From contig NC_048546.1 of NCBI RefSeq assembly GCF_902806685.2, positions 5,952,001 through 6,016,000 on the forward strand: a DNA stretch of 64,000 nt, in the 5' to 3' direction. This document shows, one piece after another, positions 1 through 11,602 of this stretch. Source of the stretch: Maniola hyperantus. Its lineage: Eukaryota > Arthropoda > Insecta > Lepidoptera > Nymphalidae. How positions within the stretch are numbered: position 1 is the first letter of the stretch; each line of letters begins with the position of its first letter. Position numbers and translations under genes: made by a program. The notes beneath the pieces are model-generated. The model had not been told where the DNA came from. It searched no databases and was given only the letters and a program-made list of their open reading frames with translations.

Positions 1-270
1 CGGCGCCACACCGCTATGGATTTCAGTATTGGATGCCACACGGGCACTGCGTGTGACTGCGTTGACGCTCCGGCAGAAAGTATGGCACACCGCACACCCG
101 TCCCTGCCTCCACAGGTAAAACTGTGCCGCCTCGTCTCTCTGGTCCCAAGTCCGTTGCGCGTGCGGTGCGGTGCCGCACGACGTTGTAACGTAACGTGTG
201 ACATGCTACAGCAATTTCTATGTAGGATGATGCAGCGGCACCGCTCAGGCGCCATCGTCCGTCACTGAAT
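1..270. other. GC-rich unassigned segment, possible retroelement relic
   Basis: This edge segment is much richer in G and C than the DNA after it. One + strand frame stays open for about 80 codons from 29, but the peptide resembles nothing I know. Around 46-75 it shares the string GTGACTGCGTTGACGC-like with the retroelement pseudogene near 14925-14945, where that string encodes a Cys-Gly-Asp-Cys-Val-Asp-Ala stretch. It may therefore be another worn copy of that element, or chance. No gene is called. Confidence 0.25.
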
Positions 271-628
271 AATGTGCTTCTTGCATCTGTCGCAGCGCCG
301 GTCAAGTACAAATCTCCTTCAAAGCTCAAGCTATCTATATTTTTTATATGATCTTTAGATGGCATGCGTAGAGTCAAGGACAATGTGAACCAGAGCGTTG
401 ATTTGCAGTCTCTGCCTTGTTTACCAGTTATACAATTTGAACGAACGTATTACGATCCACGGGCGATTGCCACACCTGACATATCGCATGCTGTGAGTGA
501 TTCGATTGAATTACAAATCAACGAACAATGCCAACATTGTGACTGGACAAATCGGAGATGTTACGTTCTTAAATCGGCTTTTGTAATCGTGATCAGAAGG
601 TGGATCTGAACAAGTGGATTTATATTAT

Positions 629-853
629 ACTAGCTGATGCCCTCGACTTCGTCCGCGTGGAATTAGGTTTTTGAAAATTTCGTGGGAATTCTTTGATTTT
701 CCGGGATAAAAAGTAGCCTATGTCACTCTCCAGGTCTTTATCTATACCCATGCAAAAAATCACGTCAATCCGTTGCACCGTTGCGACGTGATTGAAGGAC
801 AAACCAACAAACCAATAAACCAACAAACAAACACACTTTCGCATTTATAATAA
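629..853 (-). mobile_element. Helitron-like non-autonomous element (Lep1-like)
   Basis: Read on the - strand, the element begins near a TTATAAATGCGAAAGTG-type end. It passes through a GTTGGTTTGTCCTTCAATCA-type block and a CCGGAAAATCAAAGAATTCC-type block, and ends in a GACGAAGTCGAGGGCATCAGCTAGT-type terminus at 629. More than fifteen related copies lie in the window. The CTAGT end and the lack of terminal inverted repeats fit the Lepidoptera-specific Helitron-like elements. The family name is from memory. Confidence 0.65.
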
Positions 854-1574
854 GGGTACTGATTGCTCTTACTCGTTTAGGAGTTCCGTTCTCGAGCTCC
901 CAAACTAAGTACTCATCAGATGTTCACCAAATTAACATGAAACCTACTTGACGGTACAACCTTTGTAAAAAAGACGGAGCTATGCAGAGCTATCAACAAA
1001 AAATATAAATTATCCCGAACGTATCCCATTATTTTTCGGGATAAAACTATCCTATTTGTTAAAAAAAAAAACAGGAGTATTAGATATAATGCCAAGTTGC
1101 GTTTAAATCAATTCAGTACTTTCAGCATGAAGCGTGCACAGACAGGCACAAATATTTAAAAAATATTAAGTATTTTGGGCTCTATATCGAAATAATGCTT
1201 CCTTCGAATTTGCGGATTTATTAAATGATCAATCGCAGGTTTTAGCTTCCGACCAGCAATCAAATTGTATCGTGTTTGGCCTTAACTTCTGTGGACAGGA
1301 CGCAAAAAAAGTCTAATCCGAAATATGGAAGTGCCGAATTAATTAGTTCGTTTAGCGGTATCGTCGCGTTTAGGACAGCCAAATTACATGGTAATGCATT
1401 TTATTGATAGTACATTAGGTTCTGCATACGTTCTTAGTCGGTTACCTTGCAATAAGGTATGGTGGTCGCGTCGGGCGCAGGGCGAGAGTGGGCGACCTCA
1501 TATAGCTTGCGCGGGAGGCGTTTCCTTTATTTGTTGATTGTTCGCGGCGTGATTGTGTCGTGCTTCTGGACATC

Positions 1575-1589
1575 ATGCGAACTTTACTG
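1575..1589 (+). CDS. Candidate coding exon 1 of the cuticular protein gene (MRTLL)
   Basis: ATG CGA ACT TTA CTG is followed directly by a strong donor, GTGAGTGAT. Insect cuticular protein genes of the CPR type typically have a first coding exon of only a few codons that ends inside the signal peptide. Joined in phase 0 to the exon at 11603 it gives MRTLLICMLCAVTAYAQFD, a textbook secretion signal with cleavage after AYA. The implied intron is about 10 kb. An alternative first exon closer to exon 2 (11279-11305) makes a poorer signal peptide. The splice is inferred; transcript data would settle it. Confidence 0.55.
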
Positions 1590-1776
1590 GTGAGTGATAG
1601 TGGACGCAAGGTTAATTGATTCATCAGGTCATCTCTTGGCCTATTTTACAAAAATTTAACTTTTTAGCTTTCCTTTTTTTGATGGGGAAAATATTTTTGA
1701 ATATAATTTTGTTTATCAATTTGGATTTTGGACATGTAATGAATACCAAATCAAATAATTTTATTTTTTTGCAACC

Positions 1777-1966
1777 ACTGATGCCCGCGACTTCTTTCGC
1801 GTGGATTTAGGTTTTTAAAACTCCCGTTTGAACATTTTGATTTTTCGGGATAAAAAGTAGCCCATCTACAGTTCTTTAACTATATCCATGAAGTCGATCT
1901 AATGCTCCTTTAGGCGTGATTGAAGAACATGCAAATAAACAAACATACTTTCGCATTTATAATAAT
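1777..1966 (-). mobile_element. Helitron-like copy, lightly truncated
   Basis: The ACTGATGCCCGCGACTT end is at 1777 and the CGCATTTATAATA end is near 1966. It lies about 190 bp downstream of the candidate cuticle exon 1 donor, so it is probably intronic. Confidence 0.6.
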
Positions 1967-2939
1967 ATATATAGGCTGTGATTTTATTTTGCTGTTTTTT
2001 AGAAATCACTATAAGTACCTACTTATCTTATTGATGTTAGGTGTCATATTTAAAACATAACTATTTTTACCAAGTTTTGCCTACTACATGCGTTGTTAAT
2101 AACAAAAGTTTCAATTTATATGCCTATTATAGTTTAACATATTGACTTAATTATTTATAATATACAAAGTTGTATTTAGGTCGCAATCACATAGCCGCAA
2201 GCAGAGTAGAGTAGGTATCGGTTTCGCAGCCTTGAATCAATCAAGAACCGAGAGGGCGGCAGCAAATCAACTCATAACCTTTTGCACAAAAATGTTGCCC
2301 TTCTTAATTTCTAAAGCGGAACTAATTGTTCCAATGCGAGCAAAATTCAGCATTCAAGCTGTCATATTAAACGAGTAAATTACGTAAAACACGCAATGGA
2401 CAAATGCTTTATTGGTTGCGTTAAACTGGCTCACTGTTGCTCCAACAGGCTTTACTACAAGTACTCGTAGATACGAAGCTGATACGCGTTCTGTTTAAAC
2501 GCGTTCAAATTATACCGTTCACTGCAAAGAGAACAGATTTTATAATTTACCGGTCGTGCCAGTCCGAAATTAATAACTATTAATAGAAATCGAAATATCG
2601 CAACAACTGAATGAACCTGTGAGAAATGAGAACCCTTGGAAAATTACCGCTACAACGAGTATGAAACTATTTCCCAACATATTTTACTTGTACATACCTA
2701 GTAGGTACGTACTTATTACGTAAGACCAGTCTATATTAATTTCTCGTTCTCGAAAACATTAAAATGTAGTCTGCAATAAATAAGCACGATTACAATTTCA
2801 TGCTAAAATGTAGATTCATTTGACGATTCAAAACACCTATGAAACTTTATTTGATATACAAAAATCTTCCTATTTCTATAATTTATACCAATAGACATCT
2901 CTAAATAATACGAACCAAAGTCGTATTCTTCGTTTGTCT

Positions 2940-3050
2940 GTATATTCATGTCTGTAGGATGGTAACTAGCCACGGCCGTAGCCTTCCACCAGACCAGACC
3001 AAAAGACACAGGTACATAAATATAAGACAGAATAGTATTTTTAAAATTTC
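2940..3050 (-). mobile_element. tRNA-derived SINE fragment (CTGGCGCAG family)
   Basis: It contains GGTAACTAGCCACGGC and CCACCAGACCAGACCA, the central body of the SINE seen almost complete at 41590-41912. The tRNA-like head and the tail are missing. Confidence 0.6.
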
Positions 3051-3458
3051 AAACTATAACCTACCACGAATGTCCTTGTCAGTTCTATGACTATGCACAT
3101 AGAGCAATATCAAATGAAAAATATGAATATAGTTATAACTAAGTACCTACCTAATGAAATATTTAAGTTACCTACGGAATATTTTGCATATCAACTCGAC
3201 TTGTTTTGAAATTACAGCTTTATTACCTATTGCGATATTTAACTTAACAAAACTAGTCAATGCTAATGTTAAAGAAAGCAAGCATAACTTGAACTGCCCG
3301 CCTTCGCAATTTTTTTTATTCGTATCAAAACATATTGTAATAATCAAAAGAAAAAAAGATAAATATAGTGGACAGGAAGGACCCCGGTAGAGATCTCTAG
3401 TCCAGGGATAAGTGGTTCTCTTTAAGTCTTCTTCTTCCATACCCTATCACCGGCCCAT

Positions 3459-3524
3459 GTCTTCTTTTTCCACTTACTTCTGTCATCCGTCAACGGATGA
3501 CAGAAGTGAGTGGAAGAAGAAGAC
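3459..3524. repeat. Near-perfect fold-back hairpin, 32-bp arms
   Basis: Arms 3459-3490 and 3493-3524 are reverse complements with two mismatches and a 2-nt loop. The outer part is CTTCTT-rich and the inner part is CTTCTGTCATCCGT. No flanking duplication is obvious. Confidence 0.85.
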
Positions 3525-3647
3525 ACGTTGATTTAATTTGATCACTTACAGTGGTAATCTTTAAGTGATCACATGAAATCTATTGATAACAATATTTAAC
3601 TAACTTCCAAAAAAAGGAAGAGGTTACTAGTTCTCGATTCAATGCGT

Positions 3648-3866
3648 ATTTTTTAGGGTTTCGTATCCGAAGGGTCCTAACGGAGCCCTATTACTAAGCA
3701 TCTGGTGTTCGATCGTTCGTCCGTCTGTCTGTCACTGGATTGTATCTCGTGAACCGTAGAGTAATAAGTAAAAAATCAAAACGGCCCAGATGAAAATAAG
3801 TGTTATTTCTTGTACAATGGTACGGAACCCTTCATGTGCTGGTCCGACTCGCACTTGGCCGATTGT
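3648..3866 (+). repeat. Dispersed GGTTCCGTA-type repeat, partial
   Basis: It starts with TTTAGGGTTTCGTATCCGAAGG and ends near TGGTCCGACTCGCACTTGGCCGA. This interspersed family recurs at 23.4, 25.7, 41.9, 44.2, 55.5 and 58.0 kb. No coding capacity is seen and I cannot assign it to a transposon class. Confidence 0.6.
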
Positions 3867-3899
3867 TTTTAATTTACCTAACTTATTGTCTTGGTAAAG

Positions 3900-5895
3900 C
3901 ACCGTGTACCCAACTGATTAACTGAATGAGTGGCTCAGATTACACATATCTACCTATTAAAATGGTATACCTACTACCTATTAAGTACATACAATAAATT
4001 ATTTACTAGTTTAGAATTTATAAATCTATTGAACCTACTATTCTACTTCTAAGTATTACAATAAACTACATAAGAGTACAAGAACTCTGCCACAAATTAC
4101 AATTATACCTACGTACCTAGTAATAAGGATTTTGCAAAACGAGATCGTATTATTGTGATCAAATGCCATTACTTCAATCGAAGCAGAACCAAAGCCTAAG
4201 ACTGTAACCTAAGCACTCAGATACCTTGATAAATAAGTACATACGTACTTATCCATATCATATTATGAAAAGACAAACCTACGTACTGGATCGTTATGCA
4301 GGTATTTACAACCTTGGAAGCTCAAATAACAAAGGACTCCTTAGAGTAGTCTATTGTGATATCAATTAACTTAGTATTATTGTGATAAGTACCTAACTAC
4401 CTACTTTTGATATTTTATGTCAAGGGATAATTCTAGGACTTCAGCTTAGTCAAGACTTAGGTTAGTTTAATATAGAACTGCGTTGATCTTGATTATCAGG
4501 AAATATATTGTAACATAGACACAGGAGTTACTAAGTAGGTAGGAGGTATAATCATACACACATTTGTTTGAGAGTTACATTTAGGTATTTTTCTTCTGAG
4601 ATGTATTACCTATATTCTATATTATGTATTACTCGTTAAATAAAATGCATAGCTCAACCGTCTCTAACCTTAACCTTAAATTATTTTCTATAAGGACATA
4701 CTAGTTTCTTTGCGAAGTTTCTTTCCGCCATAAAAGGATAAAATTACATTCCAATTACATAATTCAAAGTGACTCTAGATTTTCTTTTAATTCTATACTG
4801 TTTGTTTATCAGTTATCACACAACGCAACAATAATTAACAAAAAATATCTATCTGTAGGTACATTCTATTAAAATGCAAATGACACACGCGACAATAATT
4901 TAAAAAAAATCTATATATGTATGATCAAGAGAGCTTGGGCAAATTATATCTAAATAAATATGTAGTAAATTCAATGTAAAGTCGCAATCCGCGCAAAATC
5001 CGCAAATTAGCGGAGTCGTTTACTTTTAATAATTATGAATTCTAAATCGTTTATAACTTTTGTTGGCTTAGATGCGGTTTAATCATAACTAAGAACATTT
5101 CACGAAGGTTAATTAATGTATAACATTTAGCACCAACATAGAATAGGAACGTCCGCCCGTCCGGTATCCCTTGTAAATTCAAGTAAACAAAACTAAAGTG
5201 CTGCAAACAAAAGACATCAACGCGCACCAAGCAATTTCACTGCCTTTGTATGTACCGCACCCGGAAAGTTAAAACTGTCATTGGCAATACACAACTTTTA
5301 AAGTAAGTACATAAATTACTTTAAGTATTATGCCTAAGTAGGCAGGTTTTCAGCCGGAACCATTAAAAATAAGACTGGTTTATACGACATTTCTAAAACA
5401 AAAAACCTTAGCTAGGTATGTCGCTTGAAATTTCGGACCAATAATGGTTGATGAATATGAAACCTTTTGTGTTATTTACTGTATCAAACTAATTATTATT
5501 ACTAGAGAGCCTAGTGGTTACTTTGGTGCTTATTTTTAACTACCTTTATAAAGCAATATTCTAATTTCGATGAGTTTGATTTTATGTAAACTGTGTAAGT
5601 ATTATAATTTTTAGATAATCTTTGCGTTCATTTTTATTGCGGGTTTTTCTTCTTTTTTCATGTATCCACATCTTTTTTGTAGTTTCAGCTTCTCTTTTAC
5701 ACATGCAGTGGTCGTTTAAAGTAGGTTTCAATCGCATTTATGCAATATAATATAATACTTATTTAGTTACCTATCTAATTTTAAGTTTACGGATTGTAAC
5801 CAGTTTAAAGACCCAAATAAAAATAAAATAAACTACCTACTAGGTACTATTACAGGATCCAACATACTTTCCGTAATTACCAGGAATATATTTCA
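3900..5895. other. AT-rich intronic stretch without recognised features
   Basis: Mostly TACCTA/TAGGTA-rich and T-run-rich DNA with no long open frame on either strand. If the exon pairing 1575-1589 with 11603-12631 is right, this is part of the cuticle gene intron. Confidence 0.5.
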
Positions 5896-6104
5896 ACTAG
5901 CTTTTTCCCGCGACTTCGTCCGCGTGAACTACTGAAATTTCAACCCCCTATTTTACCCCTTTAGGGATTGAATTTTCAAAAATCCTTTCTTAGCGAGTGT
6001 CTACATCATAATAGCTATCTGAATGCCAAATTTCAGTCCGATCCGTCCAGTGGTTTGAGCTGTGCGTTGATAGATCAGTCAGTCAGCTTTTCCTTTTGAT
6101 ATTG
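5896..6104 (-). mobile_element. Helitron-like copy, second subtype
   Basis: It has the ACTAGC...CCCGCGACTTCGTCCGCGTG end, but the body differs from the commoner type: TTAGCG...AGTCCGATCCGTCCAG and GTGCGTTGATAGATCAGTCA. The same subtype occurs at 9145, 43809, 55060 and 56867. Confidence 0.6.
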
Positions 6105-6383
6105 TGTGACCCGAAAATAAAGCGTTTACACTTAACATAATTAGAGTAATTGAGCATTGGAGGCCAATTTTTTTCCGAAACATGCAGTAGACATTGACAA
6201 AGACCTCATACGTAGAACCTTAACATAATTATTTACTTAATGGTACGCGATCATTCTTATTCAGCCTCTGTAGCCGGACTTGCTATTTTATGTACCTGTG
6301 TATCTAATTAATATATGCAATGGACAACGTATGTACCTATTACATTCTTTACTATTTTGAATTAAAATGTGAGAAACATTGGG

Positions 6384-6545
6384 GCCGATTCTCATGTACA
6401 CAATCTCTAAACTGAACAAAATTAACAGGTCTAAACCTAGTGCTATCCTTTTCCGCAAGCAACGTTATGAAAGGGATAGCAATAGATTTAGACGTGTCAT
6501 TTTAGTTTAGTTTAGAGTTTGTGTACAACGGAATTAGCCACATTA
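6384..6545. mobile_element. MITE with GTACACAATCTCTAAAC subterminal inverted repeat
   Basis: The left end reads GGGCCGATTCTCATGTACAC and the right end GTGTACAACGGAATTAGCCA, with AATCTCTAAACT/AGTTTAGAGTTT as inverted arms. A second copy lies at 45213-45375, and its interior (GTGCTATCCTTTTC...GAAAGGGATAGCA) matches closely. Confidence 0.75.
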
Positions 6546-6582
6546 TCTACTCATTTTAATATTTTGCTTTAGAGATCACTAC

Positions 6583-6793
6583 CCCTATTATAAATGTGAA
6601 AGTGTGTTTGTTTGTTGGTTTGTCCTTCAATCACGTCGCAACGGAGCAACGGATTGACGTGGTTTTTTACATGGGTATAGTTTAAGACCTGGAAAGGGAC
6701 ATAGGCTACTTTTTATCCCGAAAAATCAAAGAGTTCCCATGGGACTTTTGAAAACCTAAATCCACGCGTACGAAGTCGCGGGCATCAGCTAGT
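6583..6793 (+). mobile_element. Helitron-like copy, near full length
   Basis: The complete set of blocks runs from CCCCTATTATAAATGTG through TTTGTCCTTCAATCACGTCG and ATAGGCTACTTTTTATCCCG to CGCGGGCATCAGCTAGT at 6793. It is one of the better copies for defining the family. Confidence 0.7.
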
Positions 6794-6826
6794 TAACTAT
6801 AAAGCTATTGATGTCAAAATTTAAAA

Positions 6827-6862
6827 TGAAATCAGCCGCCCTTAGAAGGGCGGCTGATTTCA
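6827..6862. repeat. Perfect 17-bp hairpin with GC-rich stem
   Basis: Arms 6827-6843 and 6846-6862 pair without mismatch around a 2-nt loop. The stem core CAGCCGCCCTT is strikingly GC-rich for this AT-rich region. It lies 33 bp beyond the CTAGT end of the preceding Helitron-like copy. Confidence 0.85.
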
Positions 6863-6899
6863 CCAACGTTAAATAAGTCTTGTCCGAGAGTAAAATTTA

Positions 6900-8180
6900 T
6901 ATTTTGGCAAGTTTTCAATACAAAAACTGTCATTACGCCCAATTTATTCCTAGGTTTAACGTCACTCTACGTTGCATTGGTTAAATAGGCACTAAATCTA
7001 TTGATATTATTTTGATTAAGAGTATTTCGACATTATAAAGAAGCTCCTATCTGGACTATAAGTTCCGCTGTTTGAAAATTTTCGAAACAAATCTAGGTAC
7101 AAACCTTTATAAAATAATGACCGCCTGACTTTTTAGCAACTAGCCTGGCACTTTACGATTTTTTAACAAAATGAGAAAGCTCTACATCCTTGTACCAATG
7201 CAGATTTTAGTTGGGTATTTAAGATAAATAGTATTTGAATAGAGAATGTAATACATAGTTGACTGTAGGTATGTGCGTTTTACACTTTTGCAGCTACAGT
7301 TCTTAACAAATAAGGTAAAATACTCGTAGTTTTACAATTTAACAAAATATGATCATTATATTTTTGAAAGTGTTTTATAATTTTTAAGTTTACTATTGTT
7401 GTTTACACCTAGATATAATTTATTATCTACTGCAAGTAGGTAAGAAATACGTAAAACAAAAAGATGGTTAAAATGCAAAAAAGCCTTTATATTTTTTTAT
7501 ATGTATAATTTTATTTATTTATACGATATTTCAAGCTATTTACGCATGAACATTGTCAAGTACCCTTTACTTGGAATTACATAAATATTGTATAATGTTC
7601 ACCTTCAATGAATCTCTACTGTAACGTGTTTTATGTAAATATCGCATGTTATATGTATAATTATGTAGCTCAATACAAGTCTAAAATTACCTTTATTACA
7701 TACTTTGTATAGTAGATAAGTAAATTAAGTCATCCTGTGGATTAATGAAGATAATATTCGAAAAATAATTGCGTAATTTGAAATTAATCCAAAATAAAAA
7801 TAATTATAGAGTCCATACTATTCGATAAAACTATCTATCCATCACCATGTTGTCACGTAATCGTAAATGAAGATTCCCTCTAGGATAGCAAATGCTAACT
7901 TGATCGGAGTTGTGGCCAAAACTTACGTGAAGACATAATGCAGCCGACCCACCTTAAAAAGATTGCATTGTATGTAAATTAATACACCTAGACGTAAATG
8001 AATCCCAGTGCGCCTAAGAATGCCCGAGTGATTGAGTATTGATTGATTCTATAAAGCACAGTAATAGTGCTGATCCACCTCAACTTCTCTCAGAATCCTA
8101 GTCCTAAAGCGCATTTTACAAATTAGCGCCCCGAATTTCTTGTTAAGGGCTGTAAATGAATTATAAAATCTTGTTCATAA
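6900..8180. other. AT-rich intronic stretch without recognised features
   Basis: No long open frame, repeat copy or RNA gene that I can support. Confidence 0.5.
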
Positions 8181-8181
8181 G

Positions 8182-8385
8182 CAAATAAATATCACTTGCT
8201 TTAACGATAAAAAAAACATCCTGAGGAAACCTAAATGCCGAGAGTTCTCCATAATGTTTCCAAAGGTGTGCGAAGTCTGCCAATCGCACTGGTTCAGCGT
8301 GGCGGACAATGGCCTAAACCATTCTCATTCCGAGCTGAGACCCGTCCTCAGTAGTGGACTATGGGTGACCATGATGATGATGAAT
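8182..8385 (+). mobile_element. SINE 3' portion (GTGATAGCCTAGTGG family)
   Basis: Diagnostic blocks run in order: ATCACTTGCTTTAACG, GAGTTCTCCATAATGT, AAGTCTGCCAATCGCAC, CAGCGTGG and ATGATGATGAATTG. The tRNA-like head is absent. A 75-residue frame that starts inside it is a product of the repeat, not a gene. Confidence 0.65.
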
Positions 8386-8404
8386 TGTCCACGACCTACC
8401 CAAG

Positions 8405-8565
8405 GAAGAAATATTATATCGACCTTTAGAATGAGATTTCGGCTTTGTAGAGCGTTGTCTCTGTCACTCATACCTATGTGACGTTTTGTCGGCCTCAACG
8501 ACAGAGACAACGCTCTACGAAACCGCTGTCTCTTTCTAAAGGTCGATGTACAATATTTTCTGCGT
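8405..8565. mobile_element. Long-arm inverted-repeat MITE, copy 1
   Basis: The arms begin ATCGACCTTTAGAA and continue through GTAGAGCGTTGTCTCTGTC on both sides of a short centre. A second copy at 24943-25126 shares both arms and centre. Short open frames in the two copies share the peptide RPTKRHIGMSDRDNAL, which simply reflects the repeat. Confidence 0.75.
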
Positions 8566-8850
8566 ATGTATTAATGTGTCTGATTCACAAGCTCACAATG
8601 CGGTTGAAGTATTCGATCCGTACTTACATTACGTCCGCCTCATGGACTATAATATATAACAAGAATTTAGGCATTTCAGTTCTTGTTTATCTTTGAATTA
8701 CGAAATTCACGAAACTGGCACGACTCGGCCGTGACAAAGACTTAAATACAATGCACGTAGGTATACAATACCAATACTTTAGAGTAGGTAGATATTACGT
8801 GGGTACGATTGTTACGAACAGGTAACATTAGTCGTATAAAATTATATATT

Positions 8851-9063
8851 ACTAGCTTTTGCCTGTGTCTTCGTCCGCGGTACTTATTATGTAATTTTTA
8901 GCCTAATACACCGCGTCGATATAGGTTTAGAAAATCTCGTGGGAACTCTTTTATTTTCTGGGACAAAAAGTAGCCTGTGTCATTTTCAGGTCTTCAACTA
9001 TGCTTTTGCAAAAAAATACGTCAATCCGTCGGTAGCTCTGTTGCTGCGTGATTGAATGACAAA
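8851..9063 (-). mobile_element. Helitron-like copy, diverged
   Basis: The ACTAGCTTTTGCC end is at 8851 with the GGGACAAAAAGTAGCCTGTGTC block inside. It decays before the distal end. Confidence 0.55.
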
Positions 9064-9144
9064 TTCTTGAAAAATTGCATGCTATCCTGCGGGAACTGAT
9101 TGTTTTTGTTTGTTTAAGTAAGGCAAGCTTATGAAGTGGCGGAC

Positions 9145-9307
9145 AAAATCTATATAAAAAGAAAAGCTGACTGACAGACTAATCTATCAAAGCACAGCTG
9201 AAATCGGGACGGATCAGGCTAAAATGTCCGCTAAGAAAGAATTTATAGGGGTAACTATAGGGGTTTAAAATTTGTCCACGCGTACAAAGTCGCGAGCATA
9301 AGCTAGT
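9145..9307 (+). mobile_element. Helitron-like copy, second subtype
   Basis: It contains AAAGCTGACTGACAGAC...CGGGACGGATCAGGCT and ends CGCGAGCATAAGCTAGT. It lies head-on to the copy at 8851. Confidence 0.55.
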
Positions 9308-9309
9308 AT

Positions 9310-10555
9310 AAAATAAAATCAATGCGTAGGTACTAAAAAGCCTAAGCTTATAGATTTCCTGAATCCGATTGCTCTGTGAGTTATTAACTTAAGGCACGAG
9401 AACGGCGTCACCTTGACTTGCGGAAGGTGGCCCGGGCGTCCTTACTACTTTCAGACCGAGGCTTCTGTCTGTCGATAAGGAATTTGAACAACGTAGGTAT
9501 CTTAAAGCCATAAAATTTATAAGTGTTAATTGGACTGCTTTTTGGAATTTCGAGTTAAGCGACAAAATCGAAAAAAAAGTTATGAATAAATCGATTCTAG
9601 GTATGATAAACTGTGTATTCAGCCAATTTTGTGTTGGATAATCACTCCTAGTACCCTATACAAGTCAAAATTTGTTAGAACCTGTTTCCAATTTGCATAA
9701 ACGAATTAAATGCAAACCAAAACGCATTAAAATATCAAACGACTAGTACATTATTGATAAATGATATTATTTGAATAAAGCTTTAATACATAATCGAATT
9801 AAGCAAAAAAAGTCTATAATTTGAGAAGTTTACTATGTATCGTAATATTTTCTTGACTAGTCTAAACTACACACTATACTAAAATAAAATAAAAAATTCT
9901 ACTGAAAATAAAGAATTTTCAAAATCAGTTCCAGGTAATTCCAGATATTACTTCCTAAAAACAAACTTTAACTCTTTATAATATTAATATAGAGTATACC
10001 TTTATTACAACGAAATCGAAAAGAAACAGTTATCATATTATTTCTATCGATAGACGTATGCCAATACAATCGATAGCGTACTTATATCATAAAATATCAA
10101 TTTAATTTACATTTAATAACACGGGAAATGAAGCGAACTGTAAAATTATGTAATCGCATCTCTAGATATATTTACGAAAACTGTTCAGATTAATTCAATA
10201 GCTATTAACTACTAGAAACTACGCACTTGTTGCATAGTGCGTAACGAAACAGCTTAATTTTTATCAATTTGGATGTTTTCCTATAACGTTTTAACTTTAA
10301 ATGATTAAATAAATATACCTACACCTATTTACATATTTCCATTACCTAATTAGGTTATAATTATTATGCACAAACTTACTTGAAATTATTGACACTTACA
10401 TTTATGTGATCTATTAAATATTATTAATTATCATTATATTTAAATTTGCTTTTCGTAATTAATGTCTACTGACTTTGACTAGGCAATTTGTAATTACCTA
10501 CTAAACGATTTTCTGAAGATACTAACTACAGTTAAACAGGTAAATTTAAAGTTTT
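9310..10555. other. AT-rich intronic stretch without recognised features
   Basis: No coding frame or repeat copy that I can support. Confidence 0.5.
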
Positions 10556-10557
10556 CA

Positions 10558-10806
10558 AAAAACCCGACTGTGGTTTTACACTGCATCTTTTTCAGCCAAC
10601 AAATTAAAGTGCATAAAATCCACCATTTTGATTTTTTAAGAATTTTATGTACCAATAGACACTCGCGCCATCAAGACGAATCTAATTAATTTATCAAAAT
10701 TGGTTGAACCGTTGAGTAGTTACGAGCGGAGATAAAAACGGACATACAAACATACCTACATATATACAGGTCAAACACTTTTGGGCTTCGCCGCAGTCGG
10801 GTAAAA
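10558..10806. repeat. Dispersed repeat bounded by AAACCCGACTG / CAGTCGGGT
   Basis: The ends AACCCGACTG and CAGTCGGGTAA are inverted. The interior has TGGTTGAACCGTTGAGTAG and TACGAGCGGAGATAAAAACG, a block I recognise as widespread in Lepidoptera. No coding content. Confidence 0.55.
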
Positions 10807-10814
10807 ACCATAGA

Positions 10815-10930
10815 GACCGTGGCGTAAACGGACTAAAGGCACTCCAAGGTAACGGATAACCAGAGAGATGCAGGTTCAATTCCTGCTGATTCAGTCATTT
10901 TTGATAAGCATCAAAAAATATTGGAATTTC
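10815..10930 (+). mobile_element. Possible tRNA-derived SINE fragment
   Basis: It contains a B-box-like GCAGGTTCAATTCCTGC preceded by AACGGATAACCAGAGAGA. The A-box side is weak and there is no clear tail. It could also be a chance B box. Confidence 0.3.
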
Positions 10931-11278
10931 CTTCAAGTGTAGGTCTATATTTCATTTAATATTAGATAAATGCAAATTGTAGCACGTTTAAATATTATAA
11001 TGTTAATAACGATTAGCTAGATAAATTCAACGATTAATTTGAAGTTTTTTTGTCGCGGAACTTTCAAAGTAGAGCTCAAATAAAATAAAACAAGTCGAAC
11101 AAGTCAGTGTCGATAAGTGCAGCAACGTTCGTGAGCTAGGCAAGGCCCATTACTCTCGAAAGTACACATTAATTGCGTAGTATGCATTCCATTTAATAAC
11201 TTAATTCTTGTTTCATATCACATTCCTACGTTCTAACGTAGTGTTAATATTTTAATATCGTTGGTATACTATTTTTGT

Positions 11279-11305
11279 ATGAAATTGTTATTGTTTCTTC
11301 AAAAT
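11279..11305 (+). CDS. Alternative candidate exon 1 of the cuticular protein gene
   Basis: ATG begins a 27-nt frame (MKLLLFLQN) followed by GTACAAGG as donor, in phase 0 with the acceptor at 11603 and a ~300-bp intron. The resulting signal peptide, with QN in the middle of its core, is worse than the one from 1575-1589. I list it because its position is conventional. It may be chance. Confidence 0.25.
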
Positions 11306-11337
11306 GTACAAGGATCTGCCCCAGTTAGTGGTCCAAC

Positions 11338-11537
11338 CGTAGATTTTTTTATTTTATTTTTTACAAGAATTTTAGCAAAGTTAAAGCATTGCTGACTAAT
11401 ACTCCCCTTTCCCCTCCAATTAAGCGTAAAGCTTGTGCTAGGAGTAGGTACGACAATAGTGCAACGGGTGGGATTTGAACCGGCGACCTTTCGGTTTTCA
11501 GTCCGCTCCTTTAACCGTTGAGCTATCGAGGCTCTTT
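11338..11537 (-). mobile_element. tRNA-derived SINE with Phe-like head
   Basis: Read on the - strand, GCCTCGATAGCTCAACGG (A box) is followed by ACTGAAAACCGAAAGG (anticodon-arm region, GAA in anticodon position) and GCCGGTTCAAATCCC (B box). A non-tRNA body then runs to an A-rich end near 11340. The acceptor and T stems are mispaired, so this is a SINE and not a working tRNA gene. It lies in the intron just upstream of the cuticle gene's large exon. Confidence 0.7.
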
Positions 11538-11602
11538 AATTAATTAGAATAATTGGATAATTAATTAGCAGAAAAATAACGTTTATGTGTGTTGTTTTTC
11601 AG

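Noticed and set aside
8325..8510. Small conserved protein sharing RPTKRHIGMSDRDNAL with 24870-25052
   Set aside because: The shared peptide comes from the arms of an inverted-repeat element and is conserved as DNA, not as codons.
11461..11537. tRNA-Phe gene on the - strand
   Set aside because: The A and B boxes are present, but acceptor and T stems do not pair and a SINE body follows. It is a tRNA-derived SINE.
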